Shown: in pieces, positions 33,371 through 48,000 of the stretch
How the letters are laid out: the number at the start of each line of letters is the position of its first letter
Numbering within the stretch: the stretch's first letter is position 1
Origin: Cladorhizidae sp. MBARI D1340-BT2
Lineage: Eukaryota; Porifera; Demospongiae; Poecilosclerida; Cladorhizidae
Direction: 5' to 3'
Length of the DNA: 64,000 nucleotides
Assembly (NCBI GenBank): GCA_028752905.1
Contig: JAQNBH010000002.1
Span: 34,262,596 to 34,326,595, forward strand
Translations under genes and position numbers: made by a program
Notes under the pieces: model-generated
What the model saw: only the letters and a program-made list of their open reading frames with translations
Told to the model about the DNA's origin: nothing
Databases searched by the model: none

Positions 33371-33384
33371 TGGTGGTGGCGGTG
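33371..33384 (+). other. tRNA primer-binding site of element L3
   Basis: TGGTGGTGGCGGTG two bases after the 5' LTR. Confidence 0.75.
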
Positions 33385-33423
33385 TACGAACTTTCAGCCA
33401 TTCGAAGGCCTACCAACTCCATC

Positions 33424-34595
33424 ATGGACACTAGACTGTTCGAGGATATAGCGAGACAGCTTCTGCCCTGTCAAGTGAGGCACAACAAGCACCCCCTGTG
33501 GATATAACCATCTGCAAGTGTTCAGTCGATCACTGAACAATTTTGTCTGCAGACAGATGCTGCAGAAAGAGAGCGCCGCCAAGATAATGAAGTGGCAGAA
33601 AGAAGAGAACAAGAGGCTGAAGACCACAAAGAGACACCAGCTATGGAGAAGGCTAAATTAGATGCTCAGCTAAAGCTAGAAGACCATAAGATACAAGTCC
33701 AGATGGAGATGGAAAAAGCCAGGTTAGCACAGGACAAGGCACTGGCAGAACAACAGATGGCACGGGATGATGCTAGACTCAGGAGGACAGTGCTAGACCA
33801 GATTGCCAAGAACATTGCACCATGGCAAGACCATGACCAACCTGCCTAAAATTTGAAGATGCTATGACAGCAGCTGAAATACCTCGTGATTATTGGCCCA
33901 AGCGACTACTAACCTTGCTCACTGTTAAGGCTGCTACTGCTTATACTTGTCATTTTCCTACAGAAGCCAAAGATATCTACCCCAAATTTAGAGAGGCCAT
34001 GCTCACTGCTATGGGTAAATCAAAGATGCATGCAGACGACAATTTTGGAACTACAGGAGGACACCTATGGAACCACTCACAGACATACTAAGAGAGTTGC
34101 AATGGATGACCACAAGATTGCTAGAAGACTACAAAAACGTGGAGGAAGCAGCAGCAGTAATGACAACTGGGAAGTTCCTCTCTTTATTTTCACTTGAAGA
34201 TACACTTGATTATGCCAATTTCATGACAGATAGGCTGGAAATGCGACAACAATTGGGAGATCCTCGACCACACCGCTAGTGGCAGCCCAGACCGGATAAC
34301 AGACCACTGTACCTGCAAGATACAAATGCTGGAAGGAGAGAACCTCTACTCCCATGTCCCGAGAGAAACTATCAACCTCATCGATTCAAGTATGAACAGA
34401 TTAGTCGACCCCTCTCTCCCACCAACAGAAGACCTGATGGCCCAAGAGTAGGTGGTCAGGACACTATAGTGTGCTATGGTTGCGGGCAGAAGGGCCACAA
34501 ACGCCCTAACTGCCCAAGACAAGTCAGAAGAATAGCATCTCCTCAACCACCAACGGCAACTGTATCTAACCTATCTATTGGATCAACCACATGCA
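33424..34595 (+). pseudogene. gag of element L3
   Basis: The ATG at 33424 (MDTRLFEDIARQLLPC) is followed by a stop; the main coiled-coil part is open at 33592-33849 (EKARLAQDKALAEQQMARD). Core pieces are PWQDHDQPA, EIPRDYWPKRLLTLLTVKAA and VMTTGKFLSLFSLEDTLDYA, with frameshifts between. The zinc knuckle CYGCGQKGHKRPNC is at 34472-34513 with all four ligands. It would package the element RNA. Confidence 0.8.
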
Positions 34596-34885
34596 ATAGT
34601 CTATTGATTGACACTGGTTCTGTTTCCACTATAGTGCATCCATGACATGTCACACCCGAAGACTACACCAGAGAGACCACCACACTATCTGGCTTTGGCA
34701 GCTTCCCACAGGACTGGCCATTGGCCAAGATTGAACTACATATTGGCAACCATACAGATGACTATATAGTTGCAGTTTCAGATTGGATTGGTCACGATGA
34801 TGCGTACCTGGGCATGGACTTGGGTCTTCTTGATTACCTCATCCATGTCGAGAGGCAGCAGAGAGCTCATTCTACCACAGTTTGA
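34596..34885 (+). pseudogene. Aspartic protease of element L3
   Basis: Active-site motif LLIDTGSVSTIV with DTG at 34610-34618. Then LSGFGSFPQDWPLAKIEL and DWIGHDDAYLGMDLGLLDYL (the flap-distal ILG-like motif). A TGA interrupts just after the active site (about 34646) and another precedes the next ORF at 34884. Confidence 0.75.
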
Positions 34886-36285
34886 GTGATGAGAGCACAA
34901 GATGCAAGGGACCAGGCACTACACCAAAGTGACCAGGAAGCTACAGATCAGTTAGGAGCTGAACCCATCTCACTAGGTGATATCTATGACTGTGATGACA
35001 CTCTGTTTCAATCCAATTCTGTAGAACCAGTGCAAGTGCAGGCTGTGCCAGACGCCAGCCCACAAGAACAAGAGACACCACCGGATCTCACTCACAACCC
35101 CTCAGACAAAGCTGAACTTATACAGCAGCAGAAGGAGGATTCCCCACTAGCTCCTCTACACTCACTAGGGGACAATAATGACAAAGGCTACAGTTGGGAA
35201 GATAGCTTACTGGTTCACAATGAAACAGACGATTTTGGCATGGATTACACCAGGATTGTGCTTCCCACTCAAAGAAGACAGACTGTACTCAAGTTGGCCC
35301 ACTCTTCTCTCACTGGAGGTTACTTCGGGAGGAAAAAGGCTCAAGCTAAGATCAGGCAGCACTTTACATGGCCAGCACTCACCACTGATGTGCAGCAGTT
35401 TTGCAAGATATGTTCAGAGTGCCAGAAGGCAGCTCCACACACACATCAAAGTCCACCCCTCCATCCTCTTCCTGTCATTACGACACCTTTTGCAAAGATT
35501 GCGTTCGACATCGTTCGACCTCTACCTAGGACAAAATTAGGATTCAAATGCATACTAACAAGTATATTATGTTATGCCTCCAAGTACCCAGAAGCTATTC
35601 CACTTAAACGGGTGACAGCGGAAGTCATGGCAGAGGCCATTCTGGAAGTCTTCTCATGCACAGGATAACCAGAACACATCTTGACGGATCAAGGGTCAGT
35701 TTTTGTTGGTAGAATGATTAACCATCTTTGGCATTTATTAGGTATCCATCACATCAGGATCTCACCATACCACCCTCAATCCGATGGGATGCTTGAGCGG
35801 TAGCATGCCTCGCTCAAGGCAATGTTGAAGAAAGCCTCCCAAGATAAGCAACACTGGGATTGTTATCTTAAATTCTTAGTGTTCTCATATAGGATCACTC
35901 CTCATACTGTGACAGGTCATGCTCCTTTTGAGCTTATTTATGGCCGCAATGTGAGAGGTTTTCTGGAGGTGCTTAAGTCTACCCGCACAGCAGATACTAC
36001 TGCGACAACTGTATAAATGCATTGAAACACATGATGTCCACAATGGCTGAGATTGATGGATCCAAAGAGTTGGTTGCAAAAGAGGCCAAGAAAAAACTTA
36101 TGACAGAACAGTACAACTAAAAGAATTTGCCCTTGGTTCCATGTTCTTGGTGAGAATACTACGGAAAATTAGATGACAAATGGGAAGGCCCTTATGAAGT
36201 CTTGGTCTCACCACTCACTTATAGACTGGCCATTCCGGGTCGAACAAACCGTTCCAGAGTCTTGCATGTCAATATACTGAAACTG
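34886..36285 (+). pseudogene. Integrase of element L3 (upstream of RT)
   Basis: The largest open piece is 34886-35668. The zinc module is HSSLTGGYFG and CKICSECQKAA (HHCC form, first His shifted). The core has FDIVRPLPRTKLGF (Asp), LTDQGSVFVGRM (Asp, about 35683) and HPQSDGMLER (Glu, about 35795), with exactly 35 residues between the second Asp and the Glu. The C-terminal domain is GKLDDKWEGPYEVLV (about 36165). In-frame stops occur near 35667 and 35800. It precedes RT. Confidence 0.85.
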
Positions 36286-37000
36286 TGACGGAGAGTAGAC
36301 AACCGAGTGCTTCGCATCATAGTTGGAATTGAGGACAGCCAGGACACTCATTCTCAAAACCCAGTTGATCCTCTCCCAAACCTGAACAAACACCAGGCAG
36401 AGCAGTTAGCCGCATTGCTACAGTCACACAAAGATGTCATAACGGATGCACCTGGACTCACATCTACACTTGAACACACCATTGACAGCAAAGATTCTTC
36501 ACCCATTAGGACGGCTCAGTATCGTTTGGCTCTCGCATGGAAGGAACAACTCTGGGAAGAAGTCTCCGCTCTTAGAGCAGCTGGTATCCTTGAGCCTTCA
36601 CTGAGTCCGTGGTCGTCTCCTATCTTACCTGTTCGGAAGAAAGACGGCGGAATCTGAATTTGCATAGATTTCCGTCGATCACGGTGCCAGATCTGCCACG
36701 CATCGATGAGATCATCGAGCTAATGCCAAGTTCTTATCCACATTGGACCTGAACAAAGGGTTTCATCGGGTGCCACTCAGAACACAAGACAAACCCAAAA
36801 CGGCTTTCTGCACGTCCTGGGGAAAATTTCAGTATACCTTTGGTCTGCGCACTACATTCCAGCGCTTGATGTCAAACCCTGGACGACCACTTGGCGCACG
36901 TATCTCGATGATATCGTCGTGTTCAGCACATCTTGGAACCAACATCTCCATCACCTTACTGCAATCCTTGTAAGCTTAAAGGAACTCGGCTTGATGGTTA
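36286..37000 (+). pseudogene. Reverse transcriptase of element L3
   Basis: Lead-in LNKHQAEQLAALLQSHKDVI; then IRTAQYRLALAWKEQLWEE, LSPWSSPILPVRKKDGGI (stop just after), LDLNKGFHRVPLRT (catalytic Asp) and KTAFCTSWGKFQYTFGL. The YLDD box lies at 36901-36912 in another frame. At least four frameshifts or stops. Confidence 0.82.
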
Positions 37001-37700
37001 AGGCAGCCAAATGTACATGGGTGGTTGCCTCTTGCTGATTCCTTGGTCACTCTGTGGGAAAAGGCAAGATTAGCCCAGGGGAATGCATGGTAACAGCCAT
37101 CAGACAGTTCAGGCAACCACAGACAAAGTCTGACATCCGATCATTCCTTGGCTTGTCAGGCTATTACAGGAAGTTTGTACCTGAATTCGCACAGAACTCG
37201 GTCGAGCTCACAGCAGCAACCACAAAATCAGCCACGGAGAAGACCCACTGGTAACCACAATTGGAACTTGAGTTTGCATATCTAAAAGATGCCTTGTGCA
37301 AATTGCATACCCTTCCCATACCCACACACACAGACATGTTCCTGTTACAGACGGAAGCTTCCATAAGAGGTCTCGGAGCTATACTTACTGTTGTGTGGGA
37401 CGGAGCTGAGATAACAGCTGCCTTCTATTCCCAATGACTACTACCTGCAGAGACTCGCTATTCGGCTACTGAGCTGGAATGTTTAGCAGATGTTGCAGCA
37501 GTGGAGCACGGACCACCATGCCTTGTCCTTTCTCAACACCACCAAACACCTAAATGGAAGGCTGGCAGGATGGGCACTTCGTCTTACTACTCCTTCACCA
37601 TCGTGTGTACCGTCCCGGGGAAGGACAACGCTAATGCGGATGCGCTCTCCCGTCAGGCATGGAAAGATCAACCTAATGACTGCCTTTGGCCTCTAGAAGT
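37001..37700 (+). pseudogene. RT thumb and RNase H of element L3
   Basis: Thumb and connection: GKGKISPGECMVTAIRQF and SFLGLSGYYRKFVPEFA. RNase H begins LLQTEASIRGLGAIL, where the usual first catalytic Asp (QTDAS) is Glu. Then YSATELECLA and, at the end, VPGKDNANADALSRQAW (intact NADALS). Confidence 0.8.
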
Positions 37701-37709
37701 AGAGGAGGA
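37701..37709 (+). other. Polypurine tract of element L3
   Basis: AGAGGAGGA directly before the 3' LTR. Confidence 0.75.
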
Positions 37710-38058
37710 TGTCAGGACCGGCCCTAACACCAGCCCTCCTTCCTAACTATTAAGCACACACAAACTATTCGTGCATAGTACATAAGGTATTGATTGACAA
37801 TTAACCATAGCATTCATTAGTTAACCGCATGCTTATCTTGTATCTTTCTTAGTTTTACATCATTTCTTGTGTGCCAGCTGGCGGGGTATTTAATCCCGAC
37901 CCAGCTGGGCTAGTGCAGTTCTGTACAATCTCTATTTTATCCAATAACCTACTTACAGCCTAGATAGATACCTTGGGGATTTGAACCTCTCCTTGGTCTG
38001 GTTGATAAGTGCAGCAGAACTCAGGTGACAGCTATCGTTATTACCTTTTGCCCCAACA
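37710..38058 (+). repeat. 3' LTR of element L3
   Basis: TGTCAGGACCGGC to CCCCAACA, 349 bp, followed by CATCA. It contains a 20-base segment (GTTGATAAGTGCAGCAGAAC) absent from the 5' LTR and lacks others, so the pair has diverged. Confidence 0.9.
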
Positions 38059-38063
38059 CATCA

Positions 38064-39075
38064 CTTCCAGTGCATTCGGGTGTCTTGGGATCAGAAAGTG
38101 CGGTGCAGTTGATACCTTCCACCTTCCTTGTATCAGTTGCTACCTGCTCTGATTTTGTCATCGAATCCTACCGGAAAGGTTGTCTTGTGTGCAGTGTACT
38201 ATTCAGGATTATGCCCTTGATATGTGGAGTCAAAAGTCATGATGCTTCACTCCCTGCAGGAAGTGAGTTTCAGCAGAGAGCTTGGGCTACCCCTTTAGTT
38301 CAAGCTACATTTAATCAGCTGCTAAGTTATGCTCATTCTGAAAGTTCTCGAGCATGTTTGCTAGCTGCGGCATGGAAAGAATCCAGTGATTGGCTCAGTA
38401 CCATCCCAGTGGCATCTGTAGGTTTAAGGATGGAGGACAGGTTACTTGGAATTGAGTGTAGGTGCACCCCTATTTAAACCCATTCATGTTGCCATTGTGG
38501 TCAACAGGTTTATTTTAAAGGCACACATGGCCTGATTTGCGATTGAAACCATGCGGGGCACTATCCAGGGCATGCCTCTCCGAATGCAGTGATCAAGAGA
38601 CTCTAAAGATCACATCTCAACTCGGAATGTTCAGATCAGTTGGCAAATGGCCGATGGCATTATTTGGGTGCTATGGAAGTGTGGTCGATCACTAGTGTGG
38701 GATGTTACATGTGCACCATCCCATTTGGCTTTGGCTGGTATTGAGGCTGTGGCTACCAAAGCTGAGGACCACTAAAGGAATAAGTATCAAGAATTGGACT
38801 CTGTCTATCTATTTATGCTTCTGTTCAAGTATGTCTGGAGTTTTCGGCTCTGCAGCTGCAGCCTTTTTTTACTGACCTTGGCAAATAAGTCGTGAACCAG
38901 TTCGAGGATCCCAGGTTACAGTTCTTTCTGCTGCAGCGTGTGGCCATCGAAGTTCAGCGAGGTAATGCTCTATTTTGGGGACTGCCTTAGATTGATTGCT
39001 TGTATTATTTATTTGTTTGTGTTTAGGTATGTCACTTTTAATGTTACTTCTAATGTAAAATATATGTAGTAATTA
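38064..39075 (+). pseudogene. Old RLE-type LINE, copy A, part 3 (C-terminus)
   Basis: Resumes with SGVLGSESAVQLIPSTFLVS (cf. VGGLGIRRAVQIAPSAFMAS in copy B). Then SSRACLLAAAWKESSDWLST and SVGLRMEDRLLGIE, and a decayed nuclease region ending QRVAIEVQRGNALF. The 3' UTR runs into (ATT)n at about 39066-39088, and a TTAATTAGGTGTTAATG tail motif shared with copies C and D lies at 39103. Confidence 0.72.
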
Positions 39076-39088
39076 TTATTATTATTAA

Positions 39089-39360
39089 AATTTGCATGAA
39101 TTAATTAGGTGTTAATGGATAAAATGGCACACAAGCTATATTTATTGCATTATCAGCTACTGCAAAAATACACACACCTAAAACCGTTACTGTCCATGGC
39201 TTCTAATCACTTGCTAATTTGCTTATTGTTGTTTTATACTAAAAAAATTTGGTCGCTGTGCAACGTGGCTCAGTGCTGGTTCTCTGGACAATCAGCCAAG
39301 TGTTTTGGCGAACATTTATTATGGAATGATTAGCAATTGAGGCTACTATTAGAGAATATA
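39089..39360. other. Spacer, no feature recognised
   Basis: AT-rich sequence between LINE copy A and the TTA microsatellite. Nothing identifiable. Confidence 0.5.
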
Positions 39361-39640
<280 letters not shown>

Positions 39641-40195
39641 TAATACTGTTATTATATTTACACAATAAACGATAATATGCCCTATATTTATTATTATTAT
39701 TATTGTTATTATTATATATTATATAGTTAGTAGTATAACTAAGTCATCATTTATCAGCCAAGGCTTGCGTCTTGGCTCATAACATAGCTTTGGATCTCTT
39801 TCAGGTCTTGGTTCAAGGTTGTAATCAAAGGCCATAGCCTCTTTAATAGGAGGGACTGGACGTCAGCACCACCAAAGTATATATTATAAATCGCCATAAC
39901 TTTTTTCTATACACTCTATGCAGTAATTTTATTTTCTTTGTGTTCCTTGTGCATTCTAATGATAATTATATGTATATCTGTTGTATGTTGCTAGTTGTGT
40001 ATAATTTAGTGGTTTAATAGATATTATGCCATCATAATATTGGCTAGTAGCACACCCCATCCAAATTTATCAGCGAATTATATTCATTGCCTTCTCAATA
40101 ATCAACTTCAATTTGTATTCACTCGATGGTGCAGTGATTGAATGGATATGCTATTGCTAGGGCTAGGACTGCAGGTTAAAAAATAGTTAAAAAAT
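39641..40195. other. Spacer with a hammerhead-module fragment
   Basis: No gene. The segment CTCAATAATCAACTTCAA followed by TTGTATTCACTCGA at 40096-40129 is the flank of the hammerhead-like module also seen at 26061 and 41938. Confidence 0.5.
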
Positions 40196-40440
40196 AGACA
40201 ATCTCTAAAATATGTAAAGTGCACATTTCTAAAAAGGGCATGTGGTCTCCACAACCTTTATTATTGTGTAAAATACACTTTTAAAAAGGACATGCGATCT
40301 TTATTATTGTAAATTGCACATTTCTAAAAAAAAGGACATGTTGCAATCTCTATAATATTTATTATTGTAAAGTGCACATTTCTAAAGAGAGACATGGTCT
40401 CTATAATCTGTAAAGTGCACATTTAAAAAAGGGATCAATT
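40196..40440. repeat. Degenerate tandem repeat, about 55 bp unit
   Basis: About five units built on GTAAAGTGCACATTTCTAAA, a GGACATG part and (T)CTCTATAATnTTTATTATT. It lies directly before LINE copy D. Confidence 0.75.
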
Positions 40441-41060
40441 TAAAAAGGGATAAAATAACCATCGAGTCATTGGGGTCATTTGGAACAGGTCGATGGCTTT
40501 CCTGAAGGAGCTCAGCATCGGGATAAGGCAAAGAACTGGGGAGGTGAATGCCTGTGATCACCTCTTTCAGCATCTCAGTTGCAGTCCAGTAGGGGAATGC
40601 CTCATCTGTTTTGGGCTCAGTCGCGAGTTGAACTTGTCGTTAGCTTTTTAGTTATTTATGTTAATTAGTTAATATTTTGGTATTTTTGTAATTGAATTGA
40701 CTCGCATGTGTTAATTAGGTGTTAATGAACTTTGTTTGCTTCCCATATATCTAATCGTAGATAAATAGTGCTCAATTGCTCAATTAAGAAAAGGAAAAAA
40801 AGTTATTGTTTTGGTATTTTTGTTATTGACTATAATATTATAGCTGTGTTAATTAGGTGTTAATGAACTTGGTATGTTATGTTTGCTTCCCCTAATCGAC
40901 TCAGATAAATAGTGCTCAATTGATTATTTTGGTATATTTTTGTTTGACTAGCATGTGTTAATTAGAACGTGGTATGTTATATTTGTTTCCCCTATAGATA
41001 ATAGTGCTCATAGGAAAGAAAGGAAAAAAGTTATTATTCTGGTATTTTTTTACCAAAAAA
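40441..41060 (+). pseudogene. RLE-type LINE, copy D (3' end only) with repeated 3' UTR
   Basis: 40455-40620 matches the last coding part of copy C (GAGTCATTGG...; MAFLKELSIGIRQRTGEVNA-like; then NALSVLGS-like). After it the 3' UTR unit TGTTAATTAGGTGTTAATGA followed by GTATGTTATGTTTGC and AGATAAATAGTGCTC occurs about three times (near 40708, 40848 and 40956). The 5' part is missing, typical of LINE truncation. Confidence 0.7.
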
Positions 41061-42180
41061 AAATTTAATCTTATTTGTAGCGAGGTCGAAGGATGGGAGT
41101 GTTCAAACACAAATACAATAAGCTGCAGTTTGCTGGTGTAAGAATCGATTCTGTTGAGCAAGCAAACAAAAGCTAGACAATAAGATCTACGACATAACTT
41201 ACAGCAAAGAAATATCAGTTGCAATCATCAGCCACATAAATGTTTTGGAACTTTGCTCGCTCTCCCCATCAAACTAGAAGCGACATTTTTTAGTTTTGAT
41301 CAGCTAGTAAAGTGCAGTGTTTGTGGAGTTTTACAAAATGTAGAGGGAGTAGCCCTCCCCTAATTTATATATATATTTTAAAGCAAGAATGCACTTATAA
41401 AACTTGGACTCTACACTCTGTTACTAGAAATGACAGGTTATTGCAGGATCAGAATGTGCGTATAGATGAAGTTGGTGGGGCTAAAAATGTATATAATTTG
41501 TACGACCTCTTTTACAGACCTAGCCTTATAGGCAGCGTGACATAATTCCATTAAAGACTCCCCTGGGTGAGTAAGAGGATTTAATAGGAAGTAAAAAGTG
41601 GAATTTTTACTATATTACTATATATATAAAATCTAAAATCTAAAAAAAATATGGAATTTTAGAAAGATTATGCTAGCCAAATCTATTGCATGACATTGAC
41701 ATTTCCTGAAGGTTTCAAGAAATCTTCAAGGCTCAACCTGAATATTTTGTTTACAAGCACCCCACCTACAGTGCAAGCAATATATAGATTTACCAAATCA
41801 CTGACCCTCTATATACCAGAGGATCTCTCTATATATAATTATATATCACATTTGTGTTTTATTGTGTACAATATGCAGTGATCAGTAAATTACAGCTAAT
41901 GCACAGAAAATATAATTTACCAGAAAATCTTAAAATCACCTCAATAACCAACTTCAAATTGTATTCACTCGACATTTCGACTAGACGTGCCTATATAGCA
42001 CGTGCACCGGATATTAAAAAAAAATTTTTTTTAGATGTACAACAAATAAATAAAAATACAATTATTATATTTAAAACACATTAATGAAAGTCTAATGAAA
42101 GTCCTCTAGGCTGGAGTCATTTAAAAAATAATTAAAAAATAATAATTTTTTAATTTTTTATAATAATTAATAATATAATA
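41061..42180. other. Spacer, AT-rich
   Basis: No gene recognised; short ORFs here lack any family signature. A minus-strand hammerhead-module fragment lies at about 41938-41988 (GTCGAAATGTCGAGTGAATA on the minus strand). It ends in A/T-rich sequence leading into the AAT array. Confidence 0.5.
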
Positions 42181-44889
<2,709 letters not shown>

Positions 44890-44926
44890 TTTAAAAAAAA
44901 ATAATAATAAAAAATATATTAAAAAA

Positions 44927-45003
<77 letters not shown>

Positions 45004-45055
45004 TAATAATAATAATTTACAGATAAACAATAAAAATGATAATGATAATAATAAT
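44890..45055. repeat. A-rich tail and (AAT)n between LINE copies B and C
   Basis: A runs with AATAATAAT, about 115 bp in all, with one CAA, then TTTACAGATAAACAAT and a few ATG/AAT units up to copy C. Confidence 0.9.
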
Positions 45056-48000
45056 TAGCTCGGGAATAAAATAAATGTCCGCTCGCTCTACCTGTCCTGT
45101 TTGTTTGAGGTGTTTCTCTGTGACTTCGGCGGGCCTAGTTCATACTCACGGACCCTGGAATAGCCGCTGCCCAGGATCACTGGGAGTTCCTGCTGTAGCG
45201 TTGCCACCTTCAGGTAGCCCCACGCCACGTGGTGAGGTTGGTCCACCTGTTTCCTCTCCAGCAGCCTCTCCAAATGGTGAGCCGCCGCTTTCGGGGTTCA
45301 GTTTTAATCAGATACCAAAGTCTAAGATCCTAAAGAGGATCCCTAGTGGATCCAGAGCCCTTGCCCTTTCAAAATTAGTTAGCATATTGGAAGGTGTGGT
45401 TTTCAGCAATTCTGAAAGTGCTTGGGAGAGGCTTTTCCTCTTCACTTCCAGGTCTCTGAGAGTGCCCCCAAGGTGTGGTCAGCATTGGTTCTTAGCATAT
45501 GGGGTTAATAAGCAGCTGAGAGAGGAGAAAGATCCCCCTGTTCCAACAAACCCCCTTAGGAAGAGCAGAGCTACTGTTCTGGATCCCATGAAGTCACTGG
45601 GTCGCCGAGTGTCTGAGAAGCTGGAGGAGGGAGATTTTAAAGGAGCTGTTCGCTTGGCTTCCTCAGAAGTTGCTATGGCTGAAAGGTGTGATGCCACCTT
45701 CTCTGCCCTTAGACAGAAGCACCCATCTCCTCATCCTGATGCGTCCATCCCACCCACCCCTGATGTCTTTCCTGTGCCAATGGCGGTTTCAGAAGGGGAT
45801 GTTGCTCGAGCAATCCGATCCTTCCCCTGTGGGTCGGCTGGTGGTCCCGATGGTTTAAGACCACAACATCTGAAGGACATGCTGAAGCATCCAAATGAAG
45901 TCTCCCCCCTTCTCTCTGTCTTAGCTGCCTTCTCTACCATGGTCCTAGAGGGAAGAATTCTTTCCTCTATCCGTCCTTTCTTTTTGGGGGCTACCCTATT
46001 GGCTCCAGAGAAGAAAGGAGGTGGGGTTAGACCCATAGCAATAGGCTGCACCCTTCGTCGGCTAGTGGCCAAGGTAGCTGGAAACGTAGTAAGCGAGGAC
46101 ATGGCATCCCTGCTAGCACCCAGGCAGCTGGGTTTTGGAATCAGTGGGGGTGGAGAAGCTGCTGTCCATGCCACCAGGCAGTTTCTTAACAACTTGCAAC
46201 CTAACCATGCAGTAGTAAAGCTTGACATCAAAAACGCTTTCAATTCCGTACGCAGAGACAAGATGTTGGAAGCTGTCTATACCTTAGCACCTGTAATCTA
46301 CCCTTTTGTTCATTCTGTATACTCTTCACCATCCTCCTTGTTCTGGGGTGCAAGTCCTTGCAATCAGCAGAAGGGGTGCAGCAGGGAGATCCCCTTGGCC
46401 CTCTCCTTTTCTGTCTTTCACTCCATCATAACTGTGCTCAGCTGTCATCGGAGTTGTGTGTAATGTTTCTAGATGACATTACTCTGGGGGGCTCAACGGA
46501 AGATATAATTCATGATCTAGAGCTCATTAAACAAACTGAAAAGATTGGGTTAATTTTGAACAACGACAAGTCTGAGATCATTTGCCATGATGCAGTTTCT
46601 AGAGGAACCATCTTATGCTCTCTCCCAGGAGCTCATGTGGTTGATCCCTCTGATGCCTGTCTCCTGGGTTCTCCGCTGGGTAGTGTGGAGTCTGTCTCAA
46701 CTGTTCTCAGGGAGAAAATCAATGCCCTTGAAGTCATGGGGGACAGACTCAGGTTCGTTTCTGCTCAGGATGCCTTAATCCTGCTGCGTAATGCATTTTC
46801 TATCCCTAAGCTTCTGTACACCCTCAGGACTTCTCCATGTTTTCTCTCTCCTGCCCTGATAGATTATGATGAGAGTCTCCAGTCAATTCTGAGTGGTATC
46901 ACTAACATTAATTTCACTGAAGATGTCCGTTCGGGGTCTTGGAATCAGGAGTGCAGTGCAGCTTGCTCCCTCTGCCTTCTTGGCCTCATCTGCTGCCACT
47001 CTGACGGTGACTCATGACCTGGTCCAAGCCATCCTGCCACCTCACTTGTTTTCACTCCCTGTCCCTTTTGTTGATAATGCCCTTTCAGCATGGTCTATGG
47101 GTCATGGCACTCCCCCAACATCAGGTCTTGCGGCGTGCTTCCAGAAATCCTGGGATATGTGCAGGGTGTCAAAGTCCGTGGAATCTTTGTTGCACAATGC
47201 ACCTGACGATTTAGCTCGAGCCCGGCTTTTGGCCATTTCAAAAAAAGAATCCGGTGCGCATGGCTCCCTATCTCGTCCCTGGGTTTGAGGATGGATGATG
47301 TTACTATCAGGGTTGCCGTGGGTCTCCGCTTGGGCTCCACTTTGTGTCTCCCCCATAATTGCCAGCACTGTGGAACAGAAGTGGATCGCCTTGCTACACA
47401 CGGTCTTAGCTGCAAGAGAAGTGAAGGACGTTTCTACCGTCATACCGCCATGAACGACATCATCTTCCGGGCATTGTCATCTGCCGGGGCCCCTTCCAGG
47501 TTGGAACCGTCGGGTCTCTTTCGTTCCGACGGGAAAAGACCTGATGGGGTAACCATGGTGCCATGGAGAATGGCAAGCAACTGGTATGGGATGCAACCTG
47601 TCCAGATACGTTTTCCCAGTCCTATCGGGGTGCAGCAGTGAGGGAGGAAAAGTGGCCAAGTATGCCAGCCTAGATCCTTGCCACTTTTTTGTGCCATCGA
47701 GTCATTGGGAGTCATCGGGAACAGGTCAATGGCTTTCATGAAGGAGCTCAGCCTCGGGATAAGGCAAAGAACTGGGGAGGTGAATGCCCGTGCTTACCTC
47801 CTTCAGCGTCTCTCAGTGGCGGTCCAGCGGGGGAATGCCTTGTCTGTTTTGGGGTCAGTCGGGAGTTGAATGTGTTAGCTTTTAAGTTATTTATTTATTT
47901 ATTGTTAATTAGTTATTATTTCTAGGTATTTTTGTAATTGATTATTATATAAGTATATGTGTTAATAAGTATATGTGTTAATTAGGTGTTAATGAACTTG

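Larger units (their letters stand above)
33018..38058 (+). mobile_element. LTR retrotransposon L3, complete ends, IN before RT
   Basis: A 5041-bp insertion with LTRs at 33018-33368 and 37710-38058 and a perfect 5-bp duplication CATCA (33013-33017 and 38059-38063). It splits LINE copy A; the reading of the LINE resumes directly after it (WAQ... to ...LPVHSGVLGSESAVQ). Order: gag, zinc knuckle, protease, integrase, RT, RNase H. Related to L2 in gag and in the LNGRL...W RNase H end. Fewer lesions than L2 but still several stops. Confidence 0.92.

Noticed and set aside
40130..40190. tRNA-like A-box sequence suggesting a SINE
   Set aside because: No convincing B box or cloverleaf could be drawn; only a loose match.
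45731..46261. 176-codon minus-strand ORF
   Set aside because: Shadow of the plus-strand LINE copy C, which has recognisable RT motifs.
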